Part shown: piece after piece, positions 24,636 through 33,088 of the stretch
Position numbering within the stretch: the first letter of the stretch is position 1
Layout of the letters: each line of letters begins with the position of its first letter
NCBI RefSeq assembly: GCF_013364215.1
Contig: NZ_CP054923.1
Coordinates: 4,650,001 to 4,714,000, forward strand
Reading direction: 5' to 3'
Length of the DNA: 64,000 nt
Source: Verrucosispora sp. NA02020
Lineage (GTDB): Bacteria; Actinomycetota; Actinomycetes; Mycobacteriales; Micromonosporaceae
The notes under the pieces: generated by a model
The model's database searches: none
Told to the model about the DNA's origin: nothing
The model's input: only the letters and a program-made list of their open reading frames with translations
Translations under genes and position numbers: made by a program

Positions 24636-26090
24636 ATGGTCGGATCGACCCCGCCGCGGGGGCGGCAGCTACGCGTCGTCAGCGTGGCCGCCACCGGGCT
24701 CCTCCTCGCCAGCATCGCCGTCGCCTCACCCGGCAACGCGCAGACGGTCACGCGGACGGCCACCGAGTCCGCCGCCGTCGAGGCACCACTCGGTGTCGAC
24801 GAGATCTCCCACAGCCCCAACCTCACGCAGATCGCCAACCTGCCCAAGCAGGCCCCGTTCGACACCACGTCGGCGCTCGGCACCGACATCGCCTTCCAGG
24901 GCAAGTACGCCTTCGTCGGCAACTACGACGGCTTCGTCATCTACGACGTCGCGAAGCCGAGCAAGCCGAAGCTCGTGTCGCAGGTGCTCTGCCCGGGCGC
25001 GCAGAACGACATCTCCATCTACGGTGACCTGCTCTTCCTGTCGACCGACTCGTCCCGCAGCGACGACTCGTGCAGCAGCGTCTCCCAGCCCGCCACGATC
25101 AAGGAGTCGTGGGAGGGCATCAAGATCTTCGACGTCAAGGACAAGAAGAAGCCGCGCTACCTCAAGGCCGTCGAGACCGCCTGCGGCTCGCACACCCACA
25201 CGCTGGTGCCGGCGAAGGACAAGAAGTCGGTCTACCTGTACGTCTCCTCGTACAGCCCGCAGGCCACCTTCCCCGACTGCCAGCCGCCGCACGACTCGAT
25301 CAGCATCGTCAAGGTCCCGCTGAAGAAGCCGACCGACGCGGCCGTGGTCGCCACGCCGAACCTCTTCCCGGACGGCGGCTACGAGGGGCGGACGGGCGGG
25401 TCGGCGACCACCGGCTGCCACGACATCACCGCCTACCCGGAGAAGGACCTCGCCGCCGGGGCGTGCATGGGTGACGGGGTGCTGCTGGACATCAGCAAGC
25501 GGGAGGCGCCGCGCGTGCTGCACACCGTGCGCGACACCGTCAACTTCGCGTTCTGGCACTCGGCCACCTTCAACAACCGCGGCACGAAGGTCGTCTTCAC
25601 CGACGAGCTCGGCGGCGGTGGCGGGGCCACCTGCAACGAGGAGATCGGCCCGAACCGGGGCGCCAACGCGATCTACGACCTCACCGGCCGGGGCGACAAC
25701 CGGAAGCTGGAGTTCCGCAGCTACTACAAGATCCCGCGCACCAACGGCGACACCGAGAACTGCGTGGCGCACAACGGCTCGCTGATCCCGGTGCTCGGCA
25801 AGGACATCATGGTCCAGGCGTGGTATCAGGGCGGCATCTCGGTGTGGGACTTCACCGACTCCCGCAAGCCCAAGGAGATCGGCTTCTGGGAGCGGGGCCC
25901 GCTCTCGGACACCCAGCTCGTCGTCGGCGGCTCCTGGTCGGCCTACTACTACAACGGGCACATCTACTCCTCAGACATCCAGAAGGGGCTGGACGTGCTC
26001 GAACTCGACGACTGGCGGACGTGGTCGGCCAAGCTGGTCCACTACCGCGAGTTCAACGTCCAGACCCAGCCCAGCTACCTGAGCTGGTAG
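24636..26090 (+). CDS. Secreted LVIVD-repeat protein
   Basis: A 484-residue exported protein with a signal peptide (RGRQLRVVSVAATGLLLASI, cleavage near GNAQT). The mature part has repeated beta units such as AFVGNYDGFVIYDVAKPSKP, EGIKIFDVKDKKKPRYL, and GISVWDFTDSRKPKEIGFW, the LVIVD repeat that forms a propeller-like fold. Conserved His and Cys (SHTHTLV, TTGCHDITAYPE, FWHSATF, NCVAHNG) might bind a metal. ATG 24636 follows AAGGGCATCGCCG and leaves a normal signal peptide; an in-frame ATG at 24573 is alternative. It is divergent from the metal-linked DUF305 gene. Function is unknown. Confidence 0.88.
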   Translation: MVGSTPPRGRQLRVVSVAATGLLLASIAVASPGNAQTVTRTATESAAVEAPLGVDEISHSPNLTQIANLPKQAPFDTTSALGTDIAFQGKYAFVGNYDGFVIYDVAKPSKPKLVSQVLCPGAQNDISIYGDLLFLSTDSSRSDDSCSSVSQPATIKESWEGIKIFDVKDKKKPRYLKAVETACGSHTHTLVPAKDKKSVYLYVSSYSPQATFPDCQPPHDSISIVKVPLKKPTDAAVVATPNLFPDGGYEGRTGGSATTGCHDITAYPEKDLAAGACMGDGVLLDISKREAPRVLHTVRDTVNFAFWHSATFNNRGTKVVFTDELGGGGGATCNEEIGPNRGANAIYDLTGRGDNRKLEFRSYYKIPRTNGDTENCVAHNGSLIPVLGKDIMVQAWYQGGISVWDFTDSRKPKEIGFWERGPLSDTQLVVGGSWSAYYYNGHIYSSDIQKGLDVLELDDWRTWSAKLVHYREFNVQTQPSYLSW

Positions 26091-26104
26091 CACCACCCGC
26101 GCCT

Positions 26105-26141
26105 GCGGGCCCGGTCCCCCTCTCCGGGGGACCGGGCCCGC
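26105..26141 (+). terminator. Strong hairpin terminator after the LVIVD gene
   Basis: Perfect 16-bp arms (GCGGGCCCGGTCCCCC and its complement) around TCTCC, 15 bp after the stop codon. Confidence 0.8.
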
Positions 26142-26229
26142 ATCACGTGTACGCCACGTCGTGTTTTGCCCCGCCGGTCCCGGGTACCTCGTCCGGCACA
26201 TTCCGTCACGCAGGAAAAGAGGCGCGGCA

Positions 26230-26451
26230 ATGGCGCGAAACGAGTACCACGTGGTGCCGGACGGCGACGGCTGGAAGGTCGAGGGGGGCGGGACCGTCGT
26301 CGGCACGTACGACACGAAGCAGGACGCGGTCGACGCGGGGCGGAAGGTGGCGCACGGCAACGAACCGAGCCAGCTCGTGGTGCACACCGCGGACGGCCAG
26401 ATCGAGACCGAGTACACCTACCAGGACGACCCGTACCCGCCCGCCGGCTGA
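26230..26451 (+). CDS. DUF2188 domain-containing small protein
   Basis: A 73-residue protein. The pattern EYHVVPDGDGWKVEGGGTVV, then YDTKQDAVDAGRKVAHGN and LVVHTADGQIE, is the whole DUF2188 domain, a small alpha-beta fold of unknown function common in actinobacteria. ATG 26230 lies just after an AAAAGAGG stretch. It stands alone between a terminator and the permease gene. Confidence 0.88.
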   Translation: MARNEYHVVPDGDGWKVEGGGTVVGTYDTKQDAVDAGRKVAHGNEPSQLVVHTADGQIETEYTYQDDPYPPAG

Positions 26452-26533
26452 CCGGCATCCCCCCGGCGGTACCGGTCGTCACCTCGCCCGGCACCCGAGC
26501 GGATCAGGCCGCCCGGCCGTGCGAAGATGCGCC

Positions 26534-27748
26534 GTGACCTCCCCAGACGCCGTTCCGGCCGCACCCGGTCGACGCCGGCCGCACCCGCTGGACGTGATCG
26601 CGGTCGGGCTGGCCGTCCTGGGTGCGGTGTGCGTGGCGACGGGCCTGCTGCCCCGCGCCGACGCCGCCGACACGCTCACCCGGGTCCTGCCGCTGCTGGT
26701 CTTCCTCGGCACCGTGGTGGTCCTCGCCGAACTGACCGCCGCCGCCGGTGTCTTCGACGTCCTCGCCACCCGGCTGGCGGTCGCCGCCCGGGGTCGCTGG
26801 CCGGTCCTCTTCGCGCTCTGCGTCGGCTTCGCCGCGCTCACCACCGTCGTGCTCAACCTGGACACCACGGCGGTGCTGCTCACGCCGGTGATGCTCGCGC
26901 TGGCGGTCACCCTGCGCACGGCGGTGGCCCCGCTGGCGGTCACCACGGTCTGGCTGGCGAACACGGCCAGCCTCCTGCTGCCGGTCTCCAACCTGACCAA
27001 CCTGCTGGCCGCCGACCGGATCGGCCTCGACCCGCTGGCGTACGCGAGCGTCATGTGGCTGCCCCAACTGGCGGCGCTCGCGGTCACCACGATCCTGCTC
27101 TGGCACTTCTGGTGGCGGCGCGACCGCCCCGTCGACGGCCGGTTCGCGCCGCCGTCGGTGCACCGGCCGACCGACCCGGTGCTCTACCGCACCGCACTCG
27201 TCGCCTGCCTGCTCTTCGTCGGCGCGATCGTGGCCGGCGCCCCCGTCGGCCTGGCCTCGGCGGTCGCCGCCGGCCTGCTGCTGCTCGTCTTCGCGTTCCG
27301 CTCCCCCGGTACGCTGCGCCCCGCCCTGTTGCCCTGGCGGCTGCTGCTCTTCGTCACCGGCCTGTTCCTGGTGATCCAGACCATCGGCGCGTTCGGCCTG
27401 AACGACCTCGTCGCCCGGCTCGCCGGTGACGAGGGCGGCGTGCCCGGACTGCTGCGCGCGGGCGGCACCGGTGCGCTGCTGTCCAACCTCGTCAACAACC
27501 TGCCCGCCTACCTGGCCGGCGAGGCGGTGCTGCCGGCCGGTGACCGGCAACGCCTGCTGGCCCTGCTGATCGGCACCAACATCGGCCCGCTGGCGCTGCC
27601 GTGGGCGTCCCTGGCCACCCTGCTCTGGCTGGAGCGCTGCCGGGCCGCCCGGGTACGCGTGCCGCTGGCCCGTTTCCTCGCCACCAGCGCCGCCGTCGCG
27701 ACCCTCGGCACCCTCGCCGCCGTCAGCGCCCTCCTGCTCACCACCTGA
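26534..27748 (+). CDS. SLC13/ArsB-NhaD superfamily ion permease
   Basis: A 404-residue polytopic membrane protein with about 11 hydrophobic helices. The two re-entrant motifs of the ion-transporter superfamily are visible: TTVVLNLDTTAVLLTPV with NTASLLLPVSNLTNLL in the first half, and LLSNLVNNLPAYL with LLIGTNIGPLALPWASL in the second. These are the arsenite/Na+/dicarboxylate exchanger hallmarks. ArsB-type arsenite efflux is possible, but there is no arsR, arsC or arsenical gene nearby. Start is GTG 26534, downstream of the DUF2188 gene by 82 bp. Confidence 0.87.
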   Translation: MTSPDAVPAAPGRRRPHPLDVIAVGLAVLGAVCVATGLLPRADAADTLTRVLPLLVFLGTVVVLAELTAAAGVFDVLATRLAVAARGRWPVLFALCVGFAALTTVVLNLDTTAVLLTPVMLALAVTLRTAVAPLAVTTVWLANTASLLLPVSNLTNLLAADRIGLDPLAYASVMWLPQLAALAVTTILLWHFWWRRDRPVDGRFAPPSVHRPTDPVLYRTALVACLLFVGAIVAGAPVGLASAVAAGLLLLVFAFRSPGTLRPALLPWRLLLFVTGLFLVIQTIGAFGLNDLVARLAGDEGGVPGLLRAGGTGALLSNLVNNLPAYLAGEAVLPAGDRQRLLALLIGTNIGPLALPWASLATLLWLERCRAARVRVPLARFLATSAAVATLGTLAAVSALLLTT

Positions 27749-27769
27749 CCAGCTCGCCTGGTGGGCGGC

Positions 27770-29380
27770 TCAGCCGGGTAGGGGTGCGCCGTCGCCCCGG
27801 GTGCGTCGCGGGGTGACCAGGCGGCGCACCATCGGGGCGGCGTTCCAGCGGGCCGCGCCCACCAGGTCGCGGGCGTGCTCCAGCATCGTGTAGTCCGGTC
27901 GGGCCCGGCCTGCGGCCATCGCCGCGTCCAGGTCGTTGCCGCAGCGCGTCAGCACGCTGTCGAAGTCGCGCCGGACCGGTTCCAGCAGGTCGTAGCCGAA
28001 GGAGCGGTGCAGGCGGGCGAAGAGCGGCTTGTACAGCCGGGCCCGCTCGTGCAGGCCCGAGGAGTACGACATCGGGTTCTTCGGCCGGCGTCGGATGTAG
28101 TCCGGCAGCAGGTCGGCGAAGGCCCGGCGGACGATCCACTTCTCCTGGCCGTCGCGCATCTTGAGGTCGAGCGGCAACCGCATGGCCAGCTCGACGAGGG
28201 CCAGGTCCAGGAAGGGCACCCGGGCCTCGACGCCGAAGCCCATGCTGGTCCGATCGACCCGCTGCAACTCGGTACGACACAGGTTGCGGATCTTGTGCAG
28301 GAACAGTCGGCGGGACGCCGCCGGGCCGACCTCGTGGTACATCGGGTAACCGCCGAACAGTTCGTCGGAGCCGTCCCCGGTGAGCACCACCTTCACGCCC
28401 AACTCGCGCAGCCGACGGAAGATCGGCACCGAGACCACCGCGTTGATGATGTCGCCGTACTCGGTCAGCTCGGAGATGCGGATGGCCTCGCGGACGTCGG
28501 CGAGGCGGATGTCGCGCGGACGCAACTCGACCACCTCGTGCGGCACCCCCAGCTCCTGGGCCAGCCGCCGGGCGTACGCCAGGTCGGGGCTGCCCGGCGC
28601 GCCGACGGTGACCGCGACGCAGTCCGGGTGCGACTGTGCCGTGTGCAGCAGCGCCAGCGAGCTGTCCAGCCCGCCGGAGAGCACCACGCCCACCGTGAGG
28701 TCGGTGTCCAGGCGTACCCGGATGCTGTCGGTGAGGGTGTCCCGGACGAGCAGGGCGGCCTCGTCCGGGTCCGTCACCGGCGGCTGGTCCGCGCCGAGGG
28801 CGAGCAGGTCCACGTACGGGCGGAGGTGGACGCGGTGGTCCTCGTCGACCCAGCCGTGGTGCCCCGGCGGCACCTCGGTCACCGGCGCCCGTGCCGGGAC
28901 CAGCGCCTTGACCTCGCTGGCCACGTGCAGACACCCCGGTGCGCGGGACCAGTACAGCGGCTTCACACCGAGCGGGTCCCGCGCCAGGTACACCCGGCCG
29001 GTGGGCCGTTCCGCGATGGCGAGGGCGTACTCTCCGCGCAGTCGGGTCACCATCTCCTCGCCCCACCGTTCGAAGGCGGCGAGCACCACCTCGGTGTCGC
29101 TGGCGCTGGTGAACCGGTGCCCGAGGGCGGTCAGCTCGGCGCGCAACTCGTGGTGGTTGAAGACCTCGCCGTTGTAGCAGAGCAGCCACCGCTCGTCGGC
29201 GGAGAGCCAGGGCTGGACCGCACGGTCCCGGTCCACCACGCGCAGCCGCCGGGTGCCGGCGAGCAGCCCGCTCTCGTACCGCGTCTCGGTGACCTCGCCG
29301 CGCGGGACCAGCGTGGCGAGCATCCGTCGGAAGATCGCCGGGTCGGCCTCCGGACCGACGCTCAGCACGATGCCGCACAT
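27770..29380 (-). CDS. asnB: Asparagine synthetase (glutamine-hydrolysing), AsnB type
   Basis: A 536-residue amidotransferase. The N-terminal class II glutaminase begins with the nucleophile Cys2 (MCGIVLS) and has LCYNGEVFNHHELRAEL. The synthetase domain has the PP-loop SGGLDSSLAL, TGDGSDELFGGYPMY and RVDRTSMGFGVEARVPFLD. It makes asparagine, or amidates another carboxylate, using ATP and glutamine. In Corynebacterium and Bacillus, paralogues (LtsA, AsnB) amidate diaminopimelate in the cell wall. Its ATG is 2 bp after the stop of the M15-like gene, so both are coupled. This pairing makes a role in peptidoglycan or peptide modification as likely as plain asparagine supply. Confidence 0.92.
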   Translation of the reverse strand: MCGIVLSVGPEADPAIFRRMLATLVPRGEVTETRYESGLLAGTRRLRVVDRDRAVQPWLSADERWLLCYNGEVFNHHELRAELTALGHRFTSASDTEVVLAAFERWGEEMVTRLRGEYALAIAERPTGRVYLARDPLGVKPLYWSRAPGCLHVASEVKALVPARAPVTEVPPGHHGWVDEDHRVHLRPYVDLLALGADQPPVTDPDEAALLVRDTLTDSIRVRLDTDLTVGVVLSGGLDSSLALLHTAQSHPDCVAVTVGAPGSPDLAYARRLAQELGVPHEVVELRPRDIRLADVREAIRISELTEYGDIINAVVSVPIFRRLRELGVKVVLTGDGSDELFGGYPMYHEVGPAASRRLFLHKIRNLCRTELQRVDRTSMGFGVEARVPFLDLALVELAMRLPLDLKMRDGQEKWIVRRAFADLLPDYIRRRPKNPMSYSSGLHERARLYKPLFARLHRSFGYDLLEPVRRDFDSVLTRCGNDLDAAMAAGRARPDYTMLEHARDLVGAARWNAAPMVRRLVTPRRTRGDGAPLPG

Positions 29381-29382
29381 CG

Positions 29383-30354
29383 TCAGATCCCCATCTCCGC
29401 CTCGTACGCGCGACGCAGCCGCCGCGTCGCGGAGGGTGCGAGGCAGATGTGCCAGGCCTGCCCCTCGTCGATCACGTTGAGTTCGCCGGCACGCTGCCGG
29501 TCCAGCAGGATCCCGGCCAGCGTGTCCCGCGCCCCGAAGCGCTCGTACCAGGACATCTCCACGTCCACCGCCCACCCCAGGCAGTGCCCGCTCGGCACCA
29601 TCGCGGCGTACCCGAGTCGGCGCAGCCGGTACTGGTGCTCGGCGCTGCGGACCAGGCTGGTCACCCAGAGCGGCGGAGTGCCGACCGTGGTGGCCGCGGT
29701 GAACTCCCGGCCGATGTCGTTGAGGAGCGCGACCACCTCCCGCCGGGCCCGGCGGAACAGCAATCCGGCGGTACGCGGAGTGGCGTCCGGCAGCACCCGG
29801 CGACGCACCGCGCGCACGCCCCGGCCGAGCACCGTGCGGGGCTGTTCGGTGTAGCGGAACCGCAGCAGTCCCCGGCGGCGCAGCCACTCCAGGTCGACCA
29901 GGTGGGTGCTGTGGTGCACCTCCTCGTCGGTGACGAAGGTGGACGCGTCGCGCCACCACATCACGTCGATGCGCGACAGCAGATAGATCCGGACCAGCGC
30001 GGCCAGGTCCCCGGCGGAGCTGCGCGCGTTGGGCTGGTACCGGGCCATCTCCAGCAGCAGGGTCTCCCGCGCGCCGATCAACCCCTGCGGGGTGTCGTCG
30101 AGCACCGCGGCGATGGCCGGCTCCCGCAGCCGCTGGTCGATCAGCACCTGGCGGGCCTTCGTGCTGCTCGCCGCCGCGAGCGCGCCCACCTCGACCAGCA
30201 GCTCCCCCACGGCCTCCCGATACGCGTCCAGGTCCGGCCCGTCCGGGGAAGAGTTCGCGAGCCCCCGCACCGACATACGACGCCCGGCCGGTGCCGCGTA
30301 CGGGACAGGAGGACGCGGTTGCTGCCGTCTGGGGCTACGGTTGGGCACACGCAT
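29383..30354 (-). CDS. M15-peptidase-like protein (DUF5715-type) coupled to asnB
   Basis: A 323-residue protein. The C-terminal third has the D-Ala-D-Ala peptidase (M15/VanY) layout SxHxxGxAxD: S255-G-H257-CLG260-W-A262-V-D264, and a late W301-H302, so the three zinc ligands H257, D264 and H302 can be placed. The catalytic Glu that normally precedes the last His by three residues (ExWH) is Gln299 here. No signal peptide or transmembrane helix is seen, unusual for an enzyme acting on the wall. The N-terminal half is mostly helical (about 40-160). Start ATG 30354 follows GGGAGGCCCGGCC. The DUF5715 name is from memory of the family and should be treated as provisional. Confidence 0.8.
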   Translation of the reverse strand: MRVPNRSPRRQQPRPPVPYAAPAGRRMSVRGLANSSPDGPDLDAYREAVGELLVEVGALAAASSTKARQVLIDQRLREPAIAAVLDDTPQGLIGARETLLLEMARYQPNARSSAGDLAALVRIYLLSRIDVMWWRDASTFVTDEEVHHSTHLVDLEWLRRRGLLRFRYTEQPRTVLGRGVRAVRRRVLPDATPRTAGLLFRRARREVVALLNDIGREFTAATTVGTPPLWVTSLVRSAEHQYRLRRLGYAAMVPSGHCLGWAVDVEMSWYERFGARDTLAGILLDRQRAGELNVIDEGQAWHICLAPSATRRLRRAYEAEMGI

Positions 30355-30465
30355 GGCCGGGCCTCCCTCAGTCGCGACATCACGGCGTATGTCACCCTCT
30401 GCGGCACCGTAACCACGCAGACCGGAAGGACCCCGAACAATCCTTCCGTATTCCTCCTTAAGGGG

Positions 30466-31090
30466 TCAGAACAGACCTTCACGCACGGTCATCTCGGCGA
30501 CAACGGTCCCGGCCAGCCTCTGCGTGAGCCCATCGACGTCGCACCTACCTGGCAGTACAGGGCGTTCGCGGCGCTGACCTGGCTCGCCGGTGCCGATAGT
30601 GACGAAACTCCCCGTGGTCGCGCCGTCACCACCACGTCGATGATCGCGCCAAGGCTCCGGCGGGAACGACACCACCGGTCAAGGTGACGGTACGGGTACC
30701 ACCGCTGGCACCGATCGGGCCGGTGGTGGCGCCGAGGCCGCTACGGGTACCGAAATTGGTCAACACCTCATCCTTGGACACGGTGAGCGAGGCCACGATC
30801 GGCCGGGTCGCACCGTTCGGAAAGACCGTCAGGTAGGTGATCCCCGTGGGGTTGACAGCCGCGATGTCGAGAAGAACGCGCACCCCGATCGTCGGCACCC
30901 CGCCCACGCCTAGCGCGGTGAAAGTCGTCGCCCCGCGCTTCGGTCACTCCACCTACACCGCTTCGGGTGGTCCAACAGAACGGTATTGGCCGGAACGAAA
31001 TCCCCAACCCTCCCGGCCGCGTCGACACCCGCCGGCCCCGCCGAAATTACGACCACCGACTCCAGAACCAACGACACGGCTGCCGACAGG
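30466..31090 (-). pseudogene. Degraded secreted repeat protein, several frameshifts
   Basis: Translating the minus strand in alternating frames gives pieces of one secreted actinobacterial protein. A signal-peptide-like LIIVLSAAVSLVLE lacks its start, then come GDFVPANTVLLD, TRSGVGG (shifted frame), TFTALGVGGVPTIGVRVLL (third frame), DIAAVNPTGITYLTVFPNGA, then TRSGLGATTGPIGASGG, GGVVPAGA and TTGSFVTIGTG in another frame. AVNPTG-YLTVFPNG and VGGVP.TGV are typical of repeated extracellular domains beside amidases and beta-propellers. At least four frame changes are needed, so the gene is dead. It ends next to a small intact gene at 31098. Confidence 0.68.
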
Positions 31091-31097
31091 ACTATAA

Positions 31098-31580
31098 TCA
31101 GCTCAATTCAACGTCCCGGGTGTCCGCTAGTGTCGGTCGAAATCCGCGGCCAACCGCCCAAGCCTCGGCCCGCACCAAGAGGCCGCCCACTTCTCCGGGA
31201 GAAAGTTCGAGATCAGCTGCGATCGAAGCAAAGAGCAGCATCTTTAGCCCCTCATGCCTATACCCAGGAATTCCGGCCACTGACACGTGCTCACCCAGCG
31301 CATCGCGCATCACCGACTCCACCTCGTCGACGTCGAGGCGAGAACCCCTGAAGCGTCCCACCATCCGGCGCGCACACTTTCTTATCTCAGACAGGCGCGG
31401 AGAGTCACCAAACCGATCCGCCAAGATGACGGCGAGGGCACCATCAACTACACCCGAGGCGTCTACCCAGCGTGCAGTTGCGAGCTTTTCCTTCAGTCGT
31501 TCCTGCGAGGATCGATCTCCCAGAATCGTAGCCAGCAGAAACTGCGCCATGAGAGTACTAGGACCATCATTCTGTATCAT
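31098..31580 (-). CDS. Hypothetical protein, possible immunity protein
   Basis: A 160-residue soluble, mostly helical protein with no recognised domain and no signal peptide. Phrases such as AQFLLATILGDRSSQERLKE and IPGYRHEGLKMLLFASIAAD are seen. Its ATG overlaps the stop of the preceding toxin fragment by four bases (ATGA), the arrangement of immunity genes in polymorphic toxin loci. Codon use is visibly less GC-rich than the flanking chromosome. The gene is intact while the upstream toxin is broken, as expected for orphan immunity. Function is inferred from position only. Confidence 0.6.
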   Translation of the reverse strand: MIQNDGPSTLMAQFLLATILGDRSSQERLKEKLATARWVDASGVVDGALAVILADRFGDSPRLSEIRKCARRMVGRFRGSRLDVDEVESVMRDALGEHVSVAGIPGYRHEGLKMLLFASIAADLELSPGEVGGLLVRAEAWAVGRGFRPTLADTRDVELS

Positions 31581-32200
31581 TGACGATACTTCCCCTTACA
31601 GCCATCACGCAGGACGCGTTGAATTCCCATTCCGAACGCATACAGAACGACCCCAACGCCACTGACGCCGCCACCTACGGCCACATCCGCAACCTGCGGG
31701 ACTCCAACCTTTGGATACATTTCAGCAAATAACTCGGCACTCTTCCTCGACGGCATCAACACCGCGCCCGATCATATCTCTCCACGGCTGGTTCGGCTCA
31801 TCGAGATCCGGGAAATCTGGCCGGCTGACGTCACCAACCTCGAAGCAGGAACCTTTCCGCATCGACCGACCTTCAGGGTATCCGGCGAGTTGGCCGCCGC
31901 AATTGTTTACAATTAATGGAGTCTCGCCAGCCAGAACATGGTACGTATGGTTGTCAGCGCCCGCAGAGTCTCACATCTCCTTGGCGCCAACGTGGTTGTC
32001 GACCTCAGTGAGAACAACCTTGTTGCCGTCGGCCGTACGGAATTCGTGGCCGACGGTCAACTCGGAGGCGTTGCCCCAGGCGCCGGTCGCCTTCCCCCGG
32101 AAGGGGTGGCTCGTCGTCGTCTGCAACTCCACCGCAACGGCCAGCCCCGCAACCGCCACATCGGCTGCGACAAATCGAACTCACTCCGACACCTGACCAG
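31577..32200 (-). pseudogene. Broken C-terminus of a polymorphic toxin (Hint domain plus toxin tail)
   Basis: The minus strand encodes TTSHPFRG, GAWGNASELTVGHEFRTADG and KVVLTEVDNHVGAKEM, then an in-frame TGA at 31971-31973, then in the same frame ADNHTYHVLAGETPLIVNNC. This is the Hint (pretoxin) domain end that precedes toxin modules in Rhs and other polymorphic toxins. The tail continues GGQLAGYPEGRSMRKGS to GRGVDAV and then shifts frame near 31765-31780 into PSRKSAELFAEMYPKVGVPQ, ADVAVGGGVSGVGVVLYAF, ending at 31577. There is no intact N-terminus; the first in-frame stop upstream is about 32190. One nonsense and one frameshift make it non-functional. Confidence 0.72.
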
Positions 32201-32237
32201 TCAAGCCGGAATCGAGGCTAAAAGCTGGGTCCATAAA

Positions 32238-32609
32238 TCACTCCCAACTAGTGATTCCGATTTCCGAAGCTCGCTCTCGAATTGCAGTCAACGAAGCCCT
32301 TGCCCCGTTTAGCGCTTTGTCAAACGCCTCACCCAATTCACGCCCTGCAGTTCTATCAATTTCGAGCCCACGTTCGACCAGCGCAGCGTAACGTTTCCAC
32401 GTGGACTCGAAAAGCCCATAGGAGCGCGCATAGTCACCGCTGCACCGAACCCAATCAGATCGACCGATCGCGTCCTTTGCACGTCCAAGCAAATGATTTA
32501 CCTCTGCATGCACCGCAATCATCTCGCCCACCATTGCCGCAAGACGGCCGCGCGTACCGTGGTGCAACAGCACCTCAACGAACAGACCGTATGGACCGGG
32601 AGACTCCAT
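32238..32609 (-). CDS. Hypothetical protein, possible immunity protein
   Basis: A 123-residue helical protein starting at ATG 32609, which follows GAGAAGGTGGCC. The frame is open further upstream to a TTG at 32798, but that part looks like the tail of the preceding toxin (NWHLRDCDSLSIAASLIV), so a separate start is preferred. Phrases include LFVEVLLHHGTRGRLAAMV and FESTWKRYAALVERGLEI. No family recognised. Position directly after a toxin fragment suggests immunity, as for the gene at 31098. Confidence 0.5.
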   Translation of the reverse strand: MESPGPYGLFVEVLLHHGTRGRLAAMVGEMIAVHAEVNHLLGRAKDAIGRSDWVRCSGDYARSYGLFESTWKRYAALVERGLEIDRTAGRELGEAFDKALNGARASLTAIRERASEIGITSWE

Positions 32610-33088
32610 GGCCACCTTCTCGGGTAGAGCTCTGGCGGAATCATTGTCGTTAGGAGATCGGCCCCGCCTTGCCTGACTCGAATTCAGTTCGGCCGCCCGC
32701 CCGAAGAACGTCGGCACAATAAGTGATGCAGCAATCGACAACGAGTCGCAGTCGCGGAGATGCCAGTTACCTGCCGTGTCCACTTGCGCATCGATCAATT
32801 CAATGCTTTCTGCGGATTTGAGAGTTCCAACTCGCGAGTGAATGAATTCGGTCTCGGGTCATCGCCAATCGGTGGAGTGTTGAGGTTCGACGAACCTCCA
32901 AATGGATCCGGGGCCTCCATTGACACAGCGTGCATTGTGATGTTTTCGCCACCTAAATTCACCTCAAGATAGGCGTGCCCCTTGCCTGGATCCCGGTGAA
33001 ACCCTCGCTGTTCCGCAGTAGTGTACGAGTACCGGTGTGTTGCCGGCGATCACATAGTACGTGTGGATTTCGTCGACGGTGACGGCGC
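32610..33088 (-). pseudogene. Second broken polymorphic-toxin C-terminus (Hint end plus possible papain-like toxin)
   Basis: Immediately after the TGA of the response regulator, the minus strand reads VTVDEIHTYYVIAGNTPVLV-HYCG, the end of a Hint domain. The frame then shifts near 33000 to GFHRDPGKGHAYLEVNLGG, ITMHAVSMEAPDPFGG and ELELSNPQKALN before a TGA at 32795-32797. A TTG overlapping this stop opens the next frame with LIDAQVDTAGNWHLRDCDSL. Read together, GHAYLEV (His) followed later by LRDCDSL (Cys) recalls a permuted papain-like fold, but this is a weak guess. With a missing N-terminus and two frame changes this is a relic. Confidence 0.65.

Noticed and set aside
32760..32972. Plus-strand 70-codon frame in the accessory pocket
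   Set aside because: The opposite strand continues the Hint-toxin reading (GHAYLEVNLGG), which makes better sense; the plus frame has no start signal.
30355..33088. Insertion sequence or prophage remnant as the cause of the low-GC pocket
   Set aside because: No transposase, integrase, att-like duplication or terminal inverted repeat was found; toxin-cassette recombination explains the content better.
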